Assembly (NCBI GenBank): GCA_964418595.1
Contig: CAYQMF010000074.1
Location: forward strand, 1-33,008
Direction: 5' to 3'
DNA: 33,008 nucleotides
Origin: CAYQMF01 sp964418595
Lineage (GTDB): Bacteria > Planctomycetota > UBA1135 > UBA2386
Shown: one piece after another, positions 15,927-22,770 of the stretch
Position numbering within the stretch: position 1 is the stretch's first letter
Layout of the letters: each line of letters starts with the position of its first letter
Translations under genes and position numbers: made by a program
The notes under the pieces: generated by a model
Database searches by the model: none
Told to the model about the DNA's origin: nothing
Seen by the model: the letters and a program-made list of their open reading frames with translations, nothing else

Positions 15927-16882
15927 GGCGGCTCGTGCTCGTGGTGCTGCTGGTCGCGACGGCGTGCAGCGATCCGGTGACCACCGCGCGCATGGATCAG
16001 CTCGAACGCGAACTGGCGCTCCTGCGCAGCGCGCGCCAACCGTCCGCGGTGGGCGAGGCGATCGGCACCGCGCTCGCGCCCCTGCGCGACGCGGTGGACA
16101 CCTTCGCCCGCCGCGGCGAGGCGGAGCGGTCGCGCTGGAGTGCGGTGACCGCGGAGGTCGGCCAGCTCGCGACGCTGGTACACGGGATCGTCGACGATAC
16201 GCGGCGCGCGCAGCTCGAGGAGCTGCGCCAGCGGCTGGCGGGACTCGAAGTGCAGGCGAAGGCGCAGACCAGCGTCCAGGCGGAGGAGAGCGCGTTGCTC
16301 CTCCGCGCCTTGGAGACGACGGCGACGCGGCTGGAGGCGTTCCTGCGCGAGGTCGGACCGCCCGCGGCGCGGACGACGCCGCCCGCCAAGGACACCGCAC
16401 GCGACGCCGGCCAGCAGCTCGCGGAGCGCAAGTCGGAGCTGCACCCGGCGTGGGTCCTCGCGGCGGGGTTGCTCGGCGGCGTGCTCCTCGCCCTTGCGGT
16501 GCGACGGCGGCGCAAGCCGGTGCGCCGGCCCTCGGTGGTGGAGCTGCCGTCGATCGTCGTCGACGCTCCGGCGCCGGCGAGCTCTGCCTCGCCGTTGTGC
16601 AGTGGGCCGCGTGCCGCGGGCACATCGGGACCTCTCGCCCTGCGCGCGGTGGTGGCGAGCCTGGCCCCCGAGGCGACGGTCGCCACCCTGCGCCGATGGC
16701 TCGCCGACGAACCGCGAGTGCTCGCCGAGCCAGCGCCGCGGTGTGACGTGCGCGGCCGTGCCGTGCACGTCGAGTTCCACGTGTCGAGCGCGCTACCGGC
16801 CGCCGAGCGCGCCGGTCTCGTTGCGGAGGTGCAGTTGCACGAGCCGCCCGTCGAATCGCAAGTCGGGCGCCGAACTGCCTGA
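15923..16882 (+). CDS. Coiled-coil membrane protein with possible lipid anchor
   Basis: 319 residues from GTG 15923. N-terminal MRRLVLVVLLVATACSD is a signal with a weak lipobox (A-T-A-C15). Residues about 20-150 are a long charged helix with heptad character (MDQLERELALLRSA, RRAQLEELRQRLAGLEVQA, LLLRALETTATRLEAFLREV). A clear membrane helix AWVLAAGLLGGVLLALAV lies at about 174-191, followed by RRRRKPVRR, so by the positive-inside rule the C-terminal part is cytoplasmic. The last 85 residues form a small mixed domain (LRAVVASLAPEATVATLRRW, AVHVEFHVSSALPAAERAGL). If the lipobox is used, the coiled coil would bridge a lipid anchor and the membrane helix in the periplasm. Family not recognised. 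Coupled to the 15234 gene. Confidence 0.72.
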   Translation: MRRLVLVVLLVATACSDPVTTARMDQLERELALLRSARQPSAVGEAIGTALAPLRDAVDTFARRGEAERSRWSAVTAEVGQLATLVHGIVDDTRRAQLEELRQRLAGLEVQAKAQTSVQAEESALLLRALETTATRLEAFLREVGPPAARTTPPAKDTARDAGQQLAERKSELHPAWVLAAGLLGGVLLALAVRRRRKPVRRPSVVELPSIVVDAPAPASSASPLCSGPRAAGTSGPLALRAVVASLAPEATVATLRRWLADEPRVLAEPAPRCDVRGRAVHVEFHVSSALPAAERAGLVAEVQLHEPPVESQVGRRTA

Positions 16883-16884
16883 CG

Positions 16885-16890
16885 TATACT
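16885..16890 (+). promoter_or_regulatory. -10 element TATACT of the alanine dehydrogenase gene
   Basis: TATACT is the closest match to the consensus -10 in the window. It lies 74 bases before the ATG at 16965, so this mRNA has a real leader, in agreement with the Shine-Dalgarno found there. No clear -35 is visible. Confidence 0.5.
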
Positions 16891-16910
16891 CCGCGCCCTT
16901 CGCTCGACCC

Positions 16911-16935
16911 CTCGCTGGCAACTCTCGCTGGCAAC
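16911..16935 (+). repeat. Tandem repeat in the ald leader
   Basis: CTCGCTGGCAAC occurs twice, at 16911-16922 and 16924-16935, separated by one base (13-base period). It sits in the transcribed leader between the -10 and the Shine-Dalgarno and could be a regulator or RNA-binding site, or a chance slippage duplication. Confidence 0.6.
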
Positions 16936-16949
16936 CCTCGCCCGGAAAC

Positions 16950-16954
16950 AAGGA
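16950..16954 (+). promoter_or_regulatory. Shine-Dalgarno AAGGA of ald
   Basis: AAGGA ends 10 bases before ATG 16965. It fixes the start and is one of the few ribosome-binding sites in the window. Confidence 0.5.
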
Positions 16955-16964
16955 TCCACGCCGC

Positions 16965-18074
16965 ATGATCATCGGTGTCCCCAAGGAGATCAAACAACAG
17001 GAGAACCGCGTCGGCGCCGTGCCCGCGATGGTGCAGTCGCTGGTGCGCGACGGCCATCAGGTCCTCGTCGAGGCCGGCGCCGGACTCGGCGCAGGCGTCG
17101 CCGACGCCGAGTTCACCACCGCGGGCGGCACCATGGTCGGCAAGGCGAGCGAGGTCTACGCGCGCGCCGACATGATCGTGAAGGTCAAGGAGCCGCTGAA
17201 GTCGGAGTACGCGTTGATCAAGCCTGGCCAGATCCTGTTCACCTACTTCCACTTCGCCGCGAGTCGCGAGCTGACCGACGCGATGGTGAAGAGCAAGGCG
17301 CATTGCTTCGCGTACGAGACCCTCGACGTCGCGGGTCGGCTGCCACTGCTCGACCCGATGAGCGAGGTGGCCGGCCGGATGTCGATCCAGGTCGGCGCCA
17401 AGTATCTGGAGAAGCACAACGGCGGCCGCGGCGTGCTGCTCGGCGGCGTGCCCGGCACGGAGCCGGCGACGGTGCTGATCCTCGGCGGCGGCACGGTGGG
17501 CACGAACGCAGCGAAGATGGCCGCCGGGATGGGGGCGCACGTCGTGGTGATGGATATCGACCTCGACCGCCTGCGCTACCTCGACGACGTGATGCCGAAG
17601 AACGTCACGCCGATGTTCAGCACCCAGTTCGCCATCCGCGAGTACCTGCCGCGCGCCGACCTCGTGATCGGCGGCGTACTGGTGAAGGGCGCGCGCGCGC
17701 CGCGCCTGATCGAGCGCAGCGACCTGAAGATCATGAAGGACGACGGCCCGGTGGTGGTCGACGTCGCGGTGGACCAGGGCGGGTGCATCGAGACCTGCCG
17801 GCCGACCACGCACGCCGACCCGACCTACGTCGTCGATGGGGTCGTTCACTACTGCGTGGCCAACATGCCGGGCGCCGTGCCGCGGACGTCGACCTTCGCC
17901 CTGACCAACGCCACCGCGAGCTACGCGCGGCGGCTGGCGAAGATGGGGGCAGCGGCGGCGGCGAAGGACCCGATCATGGGTTCGGCGGCCAACGTGCTGG
18001 GCGGGAAGGTGACGCACGCGGGGGTCGCGGAGGCGTTCGAGCTGGAGTGCGTGGCGCCCGAGCGGGCGCTGTGA
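16965..18074 (+). CDS. ald: Alanine dehydrogenase
   Basis: 369 residues, the usual length. It interconverts L-alanine and pyruvate plus ammonia with NAD(H) in the cytoplasm. Visible motifs: N-terminal MIIGVPKEIKQQENRVGAVP with R15 for pyruvate carboxylate, catalytic K75 (IVKVKEP) and H96 (LFTYFHFAAS), glycine-rich VLILGGGTVGTNAAKMAAG for NAD, MDIDLDRLRYLDD at the end of the second Rossmann strand (Asp for NAD preference), and NMPGAVPRTSTFALTNATASY near the C-terminus. Start supported by AAGGA 10 bases upstream and by family alignment. The gene has its own TATACT -10 and a 13-base tandem repeat in the leader. uppP follows after 34 bases on the same strand. Confidence 0.97.
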   Translation: MIIGVPKEIKQQENRVGAVPAMVQSLVRDGHQVLVEAGAGLGAGVADAEFTTAGGTMVGKASEVYARADMIVKVKEPLKSEYALIKPGQILFTYFHFAASRELTDAMVKSKAHCFAYETLDVAGRLPLLDPMSEVAGRMSIQVGAKYLEKHNGGRGVLLGGVPGTEPATVLILGGGTVGTNAAKMAAGMGAHVVVMDIDLDRLRYLDDVMPKNVTPMFSTQFAIREYLPRADLVIGGVLVKGARAPRLIERSDLKIMKDDGPVVVDVAVDQGGCIETCRPTTHADPTYVVDGVVHYCVANMPGAVPRTSTFALTNATASYARRLAKMGAAAAAKDPIMGSAANVLGGKVTHAGVAEAFELECVAPERAL

Positions 18075-18108
18075 CCGGAGCCTCGCACGCTCGTCTGCCG
18101 GTGCGCGC

Positions 18109-18966
18109 TTGATCCACGGTGGCGAGGGAGGTTCGGCCGAGCCCATCGGCGTGCTCCAGTCGCTGCTGCTCGGAGTGGTCGAAGGACTCACCGAGTTCCT
18201 GCCGGTGAGCAGCACCGGGCACCTCATCGCCACCAACGCGTGGCTCGGCCGGAGCGATCCCGCCCTGGAAGTCGCCATCCAGGCCGGGGCGATCCTGGCG
18301 ATCGCGGTGCTCTACTGGCGGCGTCTGTGGGATGCCGTGCGCACGCTGCGCGCAGGCTCTGGACCCGGACGGACCAACCTGCTGGTGCTCCTGGTCGTGG
18401 CAGCGGCTCCCGCCGCGGTCGCCGGGCTCTGCCTCGAAGACTGGATCAGCGCCAGGCTGTTCTCCACTTCAACCGTGGCGATCGCGCTGATTGCCGGCGG
18501 TGTGCTGCTGTGGTGGCTCGAGCGTTGGTACGCGGCGCGCCCGGGGGAGACGGCGAGCCAAGGCCAGGTGGTCGAGACCATCACCGTGCGCCAGGCGCTC
18601 GGGATCGGCGTGTGGCAGTGCCTGGCACTGGTGCCCGGCACCAGCCGCTCGGCGGCGACCATCGGCGGCGGAATGTTGATGGGCTGCTCACGCACCGCTG
18701 CGGCCGAGTTCTCGTTCCTCGTGGGGTTACCGATCCTGCTGGGGGCGTCGACGCTGAAGCTCGTGCAGGACATCGACCGCCTGAGCGGGCCCCTGCTGCG
18801 CGACTTCGCGATCGCGTCGGGGGCCGCGTTCGTCACCGCGCTCGCGGTGGTGGTCCCCTTCGTCGCGTTCCTGCGCCGGCACACGTTCGTGCCATTCGCG
18901 GTGTACCGGATCGGGTTCGGGGCGTTGCTGCTGGTGCTGGTGGGCACCGGGCGTCTGCCCGCGTAG
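18109..18966 (+). CDS. uppP: Undecaprenyl-diphosphatase
   Basis: 285 residues from TTG 18109. Integral membrane phosphatase that recycles undecaprenyl diphosphate to the monophosphate carrier used in cell-wall synthesis; overexpression of the family gives bacitracin resistance. The two active-site motifs are intact: E25-G-L-T-E29-F-L-P-V-S-S-T-G-H38 and V-P-G-T-S-R180-S-A-A-T. Seven to eight hydrophobic helices follow the family plan. The start is uncertain: TTG 18109 is the first in-frame candidate after the ald stop, while GTG 18151 (VLQSLLLGVVEGL) gives 271 residues and matches the usual start better. The position 34 bases after ald suggests co-transcription. A strong hairpin covers the stop. 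Confidence 0.95.
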   Translation: MIHGGEGGSAEPIGVLQSLLLGVVEGLTEFLPVSSTGHLIATNAWLGRSDPALEVAIQAGAILAIAVLYWRRLWDAVRTLRAGSGPGRTNLLVLLVVAAAPAAVAGLCLEDWISARLFSTSTVAIALIAGGVLLWWLERWYAARPGETASQGQVVETITVRQALGIGVWQCLALVPGTSRSAATIGGGMLMGCSRTAAAEFSFLVGLPILLGASTLKLVQDIDRLSGPLLRDFAIASGAAFVTALAVVVPFVAFLRRHTFVPFAVYRIGFGALLLVLVGTGRLPA

Positions 18967-18981
18967 GCACGCGGGCAGACG
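18952..18981. terminator. 12-bp perfect hairpin between convergent uppP and the M56 protease gene
   Basis: CGTCTGCCCGCG (18952-18963) and CGCGGGCAGACG (18970-18981) pair perfectly around a 6-base loop TAGGCA that contains the uppP stop TAG. It is the strongest inverted repeat seen in the window. It lies just 3' of the minus-strand M56 gene end (18991) and could serve both directions. No U-run follows on either strand. Confidence 0.72.
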
Positions 18982-18990
18982 ATCTGCGTG

Positions 18991-20862
18991 TCAGCGGCCG
19001 CGGCCGCCTTCGCCACGCTCCTCGTGCTCGTTGCCGCCCTGGCGACGCAGCTCCTCGAGCTTCTCCGCCAGCTTCTTCATCTGCGCCTCGATTGCGCGGA
19101 TCTCCGCCTCGCGGCGGTCGCTGGTGGAGCGGGTGCGCGTGGCGGCGCGCTCCTCGTTGCGGTTCTTCTCCACGTGGCGGAGGTGCTCGATCACCGCTTC
19201 GCGGTGCGCGGCCTCTGCCTCGCGCTGGACCTCCGCGGCCTCGCGGTGGGCCTCCGCCGCGTGGCGGTGCGCTTCGCGCGCCGCTGCCTGGGCCTTCTCG
19301 ACGTCGGCCTTCGCGGCGGCCTTCTCGTGTCCCGCCTCGATCTTCGCCAGGTCCCCGAGGCGCTTCTTCAACTCCGAGCCGTGGGCCTCCGCGATCTTGG
19401 CCACCAGCCCGTCGTGCAGGACGTGCACGTCGGCGCCGTCCTTGGTGAGGCGCAGGAGCGTTTCCTTGTCGAGCTTCGCGGCCTCGAGGAGATGGGCGTG
19501 CAGCTTCTCCGGATCGAGCACCTTGGTGTGCTCGAGGAGCGCCTTGTGCAGGGCCTGCGTGTCGATCTCGATGTTCTTGGTCGCGTCCTCGACGGCGCGC
19601 GCGAGATCCTTCTTCTTCACGGCGAGCTTCTTCGCCTCGACGGCGCGGTCGACCTCGTCGGTGACGTCCTCCAGCTCGACGACGCGGCCTTTGGCCTTGG
19701 CCGCCTTCTTCTCGTCGGTGATGTCTTCCAGCTCGACGACCTCGACCTTGTCGCGCCTGCTGGCGGCGGCCGCGCCCAGTTCCTTGCGGATCGCCTCGAT
19801 CTCGGCGCGCAGCCGCGCGACCTCCTTGGCGGCGGAGCGCAGTTCGGCGCGGACCTTGCCGTCGTCGGTGCGCTCGTTCTCCTGCGCGAACGACGGCGCG
19901 ACGGGGAGCACGCCGACGGCGAGGGCGGCGAGGCAGGTACGGGTGAGGCGGGAGAAGGGACGTTCGGGGTTCATGGTCATGATGGTCGTCAGCCTCCGGC
20001 TGAGGTCGGTGTAGGTGCTGGCGCCACAGGCGGCGGGCGGCATCGCCCGCGTGGAGCCAGCGAGGAAGTCGAGGGTGTGCAGCAGGGCGTCCGCGTAGGC
20101 GCGCGGTCGGTCGGGGTGCAGGGCGACGACTCGCGCGTCGCAGCAGCGCTCCTCGGCGACGTGGAGCGCCCGGCGCAGCCACCAGATGGTGGGCAGCCAC
20201 CAGTAGATCGAGAACGCCACCAGCTCGAGGACGCGCACCCAATGGTCGCGTCGCTCGGCGTGGGCGAGCTCGTGCGCGAGCAGCGCGTCCAGCTCCTGCT
20301 CTCCGACCCGCGCCAGCAGGTCGCGCGGCAGGATGAGCAGCGTGCGACCGCCCAGCAGGCACAGCATGGGGGAGACGCGCGCCGGCAGCAGGAGCAGCTC
20401 CGGACAGCGGCGCAGTCCGACGCGGGTCGCGATCGCGGCGGTGCGGGCCTTCAGGCCCTGCGAGGGTGGATCGGCGACCCGAAGCAGCCGGCGGAAGCGA
20501 TGCGCGCGCCGCCAGGCGAGGCCGAGCAGCGTGACGGTGCCGAGCAGCGCCGCGAGGAGCGCGAGCGTCGCCGGCGCGGGGAAGCTTGCCGTCGCCGCCG
20601 GCGCAGGCGACATGGCCACCACGTCGAGGGCATCCGCGGCGAGGAACGCGGCGGGGTCGAGCGGCGCGTCGGCGGCGAGCGTCACCACCGGCACGGCCCA
20701 CAGCGGGGGCGTCACCAGCTTCACCAGCGCCAGCAGGCACAGTGCGTGCACGAGACGCGGGCGGTTGCAACGCGACGCGATCCACGCGCCGAACGCGATC
20801 GCGGTTGCCACGACGCCGTTGGCGAGCAGGACGGCGAGGGCTTGGGCGGCGAACTCGCTCAT
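18991..20862 (-). CDS. M56 (BlaR1/MecR1-type) membrane metalloprotease with coiled-coil C-terminal domain
   Basis: 623 residues. Membrane helices at about 8-29, 36-60 and 97-117, a cytoplasmic zinc protease domain with H197-E-L-A-H201 and the downstream Glu ligand region E237-E-R-C-C-D242, then a last membrane helix at about 308-326 (LTRTCLAALAVGVLPVAPSFA). In BlaR1-like proteins this protease cleaves the partner BlaI repressor upon sensing. The extracytoplasmic part (327-623) is not a penicillin-binding domain: it is a Lys/Glu/Ala-rich coiled coil with a tandem VVELEDITDE / VVELEDVTDE repeat (about 365-400) and a His-rich helix REAHRHAAEAHREAAEVQRE near the end. The input is therefore unlikely to be a beta-lactam. 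The last membrane helix looks like a cleavable signal peptide (A-F-A|Q). ATG 20862 overlaps the blaI stop. Confidence 0.9.
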   Translation of the reverse strand: MSEFAAQALAVLLANGVVATAIAFGAWIASRCNRPRLVHALCLLALVKLVTPPLWAVPVVTLAADAPLDPAAFLAADALDVVAMSPAPAATASFPAPATLALLAALLGTVTLLGLAWRRAHRFRRLLRVADPPSQGLKARTAAIATRVGLRRCPELLLLPARVSPMLCLLGGRTLLILPRDLLARVGEQELDALLAHELAHAERRDHWVRVLELVAFSIYWWLPTIWWLRRALHVAEERCCDARVVALHPDRPRAYADALLHTLDFLAGSTRAMPPAACGASTYTDLSRRLTTIMTMNPERPFSRLTRTCLAALAVGVLPVAPSFAQENERTDDGKVRAELRSAAKEVARLRAEIEAIRKELGAAAASRRDKVEVVELEDITDEKKAAKAKGRVVELEDVTDEVDRAVEAKKLAVKKKDLARAVEDATKNIEIDTQALHKALLEHTKVLDPEKLHAHLLEAAKLDKETLLRLTKDGADVHVLHDGLVAKIAEAHGSELKKRLGDLAKIEAGHEKAAAKADVEKAQAAAREAHRHAAEAHREAAEVQREAEAAHREAVIEHLRHVEKNRNEERAATRTRSTSDRREAEIRAIEAQMKKLAEKLEELRRQGGNEHEERGEGGRGR

Positions 20863-21257
20863 GACCCGCGGCCCTCGCGGTCGAGGCCGTCGACGAGCGC
20901 GCGGAGCGCGCGCCGCTCCGCGGCACTGAGCGGCCGCTGCTCGACGAGGTGACTGAGGAGCGGCGTGAGCGAGCCTTCGCAGAGGCTGTCGGCGACGGCG
21001 GCGAGGCGCTGCGCGATCAGGTCGTCGCGCGCGATCGCGGCGGCGAACACGTGCGGCACCTCGACGCGGTCGCGGGTGACGAAGCCCTTCCCCTCGAGGC
21101 GCTCGAGGAGCTTCTGCACCGTGGCATAGCCGGAGTTGCGACCGCCGGGATAGAGGCGGTCGGTGAGGTCGCGGATGGTCGCGGGGCCGCGTTCCCAGAG
21201 GGCACGGAGGACCGCGAGTTCGGCGTCGGTGGCGTCGGGTTTGGGTTTGGAGGCCAT
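20859..21257 (-). CDS. BlaI/MecI-family transcriptional repressor
   Basis: 132 residues. Winged-helix repressor: DATDAELAVLRALWERGPATIRDLTDRLY (8-36) is the first helices, and NSGYATVQKLLERLEGKGFVTRDRV (41-65) is the recognition helix and wing typical of BlaI. The C-terminal half (AERRALRALVDGL) is the dimerisation helix. It binds operator dyads and is inactivated by proteolysis by the M56 partner, whose gene overlaps it by four bases (ATGA). Upstream lie a -35/-10 pair and two 13-bp dyads AGACGACCCGTCT and AGACGAACTGTCT (minus strand), so autorepression is expected. Because the sensor lacks a beta-lactam domain, the name blaI is not applied as a gene symbol. Confidence 0.93.
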   Translation of the reverse strand: MASKPKPDATDAELAVLRALWERGPATIRDLTDRLYPGGRNSGYATVQKLLERLEGKGFVTRDRVEVPHVFAAAIARDDLIAQRLAAVADSLCEGSLTPLLSHLVEQRPLSAAERRALRALVDGLDREGRGS

Positions 21258-21266
21258 GCGCAGTTC

Positions 21267-21317
21267 CAGACGGGTCGTCTGGGGACGAACCTAAGACAGT
21301 TCGTCTGAATCGCGCAA
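21267..21317 (-). promoter_or_regulatory. Repressor-protease operon promoter with two operator dyads
   Basis: On the minus strand: TTGCGC (-35, 21317-21312), 18 bases, TAGGTT (-10, 21293-21288). Dyad 1, AGACGAACTGTCT (21306-21294), fills the spacer. Dyad 2, AGACGACCCGTCT (21280-21268), lies at the expected transcription start and extends to the perfect palindrome CAGACG-ACC-CGTCTG (21281-21267). The dyads match at 11 of 13 positions, and their centres are 26 bp apart. BlaI dimers on these sites would block polymerase. Confidence 0.75.
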
Positions 21318-21362
21318 GATCCTCGAGACGGGGAAGTTTCCCGGGGTGGGGGGGCTGCGCCC

Positions 21363-21701
21363 TCAGCTCTTGCGGTAGCCGAGCTGGCGCAGGACGTGCA
21401 GCACCTCGCTCCACGACGGGAACGGGCGGGCATGCGCCAGTCGGTAGGCCTCGATCGCGCCGATGAACTCGAGCACCGCGGGGTCCACGTCGAGATCGAC
21501 CGGTGGCGGCGCGGCGCGCAGGCGAGGACGCTCGTCGACCGGTGGTGGGGCTTTGCGGCCCGCGGTTCGGTCCGCCGGCGCCCGCTTCGCCTTCGTCCCC
21601 TTCGCGGCGCGCACCTCGGGCCGGGCGCGCTTCTTCGGAGCGGAGGGTCTGCCACCGGACCTGGCGGTGCGGCGGCCGCGGGAGACGGTGGCTCGGGCCA
21701 T
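21363..21701 (-). CDS. Small protein with basic low-complexity N-terminus and conserved C-terminal helix domain
   Basis: 112 residues. Residues 1-65 are rich in Arg, Lys, Ala and Pro (RGRRTARSGGRPSAPKKRAR) and probably disordered and nucleic-acid binding. The C-terminal 40 residues, PAVLEFIGAIEAYRLAHARP then FPSWSEVLHVLRQLGYRK, form a compact helical domain whose 'RPFP.WSEVL.VL..LGYRK' pattern I associate with planctomycete proteins of unknown function. The protein begins 16 bases after the mtnA stop on the same strand and is the last gene of the purC-mtnA group. No membrane or catalytic features. Confidence 0.68.
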   Translation of the reverse strand: MARATVSRGRRTARSGGRPSAPKKRARPEVRAAKGTKAKRAPADRTAGRKAPPPVDERPRLRAAPPPVDLDVDPAVLEFIGAIEAYRLAHARPFPSWSEVLHVLRQLGYRKS

Positions 21702-21717
21702 GCCGGGATGATCGGCT

Positions 21718-22758
21718 CTAGCCGATGGCGGCCTTGATCGTTTCCACGGTGACCGGCCGGATCAGCCCGCGATCGGTGACGAGGCCGGTCAGCAGGCTCG
21801 CCGGGGTCACGTCGAAGGCCGGGTTGCGCGCGGAGATTCCGGGCGCGACGACGCGCGACGTTCCGAACCCGAGCACCTCGTCGGCGCCGCGATCCTCGAT
21901 GGGGATCGCGTCGCCATCCGGCAGCTCGAGGTCGAAGGTGCTGCACGGCGCCGCGATCCACATCGGGATCGCATGCGCACGCGCGGCGAGCGCGAGCGGG
22001 TACGTGCCGACCTTGTTGGCGGCGTCGCCGTTGCGGACGATGCGGTCCGCGCCGGTCAGCACGAGGCTCACCTCGCCGCGGCGCATGAGACCGGCGGCTG
22101 CCGCGTCGACGATCACCTCCACCGGGATGCCTGCGGCCTGCAGTTCGAGCGCGGTGAGGCGGGCGCCCTGCAACAGGGGGCGCGTCTCGTCGGCGAGGAC
22201 GCGGAAGCGGCGACCGCGACGGTGCGCCTCGAAGAGCACGGCGAGCGCGGTGCCGTCGCCAGCGGTGGCGAGTCGCCCCGAGTTGCAGTGGGTGAGCAAC
22301 GTCATGCCGTCGACGACGAGGTCGGCGCCGGCCGCGCCGATGCGCTGGCAGAGCAGTTCGTCCTCCTGATGCACGGCGCGCGCTTCGTCGAGGAGCGCGG
22401 CGAGGCAGGGCTCGGCGTGGCCGCGACGCTGCATCCGCGCCACCGCCCACGGCAGGTTGACGGCAGTCGGCCGCGCCGCAACGAGCTGGGCGCCGACGCG
22501 GTCGAGCAGCGCTCGAAAGCCCGCGGGCTCGGTCGCTCGGTGCGCGCGGATGCCGATCACCATGCCGTAGGCCGCGGCCACACCGATCGCCGGGGCGCCG
22601 CGGACGGCCAGCCGACGGATCGCGTCCAGAAGCGTCTCCAGGTGCTGCACGCGCAGCACTTCGACCCGGTGGGGCAGCGCGGTCTGGTCGAGGAGCCCGA
22701 GCCAGCCGTCGGTGTCGCCGTGCCAGTGGAGGGTCGGCGGAAGGTCAACGGGGCGCAC
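21718..22758 (-). CDS. mtnA: S-methyl-5-thioribose-1-phosphate isomerase
   Basis: 346 residues from GTG 22758. Converts methylthioribose-1-phosphate to methylthioribulose-1-phosphate in the methionine salvage pathway. The family signature VRGAPAIGVAAAYG (52-65) for phosphate binding, catalytic C158 in LLTHCNSGRLATAG, and catalytic D238 in VLTGADRIVRNGDAANKVGTY are all present; C-terminal FDVTPASLLTGLVTDRG is typical. A possible Shine-Dalgarno (GAGGAAG) lies about 10 bases before the GTG. It begins 12 bases after the purC stop, so they are co-transcribed although in different pathways. No other methionine salvage gene is in the window. Confidence 0.96.
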   Translation of the reverse strand: MRPVDLPPTLHWHGDTDGWLGLLDQTALPHRVEVLRVQHLETLLDAIRRLAVRGAPAIGVAAAYGMVIGIRAHRATEPAGFRALLDRVGAQLVAARPTAVNLPWAVARMQRRGHAEPCLAALLDEARAVHQEDELLCQRIGAAGADLVVDGMTLLTHCNSGRLATAGDGTALAVLFEAHRRGRRFRVLADETRPLLQGARLTALELQAAGIPVEVIVDAAAAGLMRRGEVSLVLTGADRIVRNGDAANKVGTYPLALAARAHAIPMWIAAPCSTFDLELPDGDAIPIEDRGADEVLGFGTSRVVAPGISARNPAFDVTPASLLTGLVTDRGLIRPVTVETIKAAIG

Positions 22759-22770
22759 GCGGTCGCTTCC

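Noticed and set aside
14691..18278. 1195-codon minus-strand open frame across the epimerase, tRNA-Val and ald regions
   Set aside because: It runs through a tRNA gene and several well-recognised genes on the plus strand; composition is shadow-like.
18991..20862. Calling the M56 protein a beta-lactam sensor (BlaR1)
   Set aside because: The extracytoplasmic part lacks an SxxK transpeptidase domain and is a coiled coil; only the protease module is shared.
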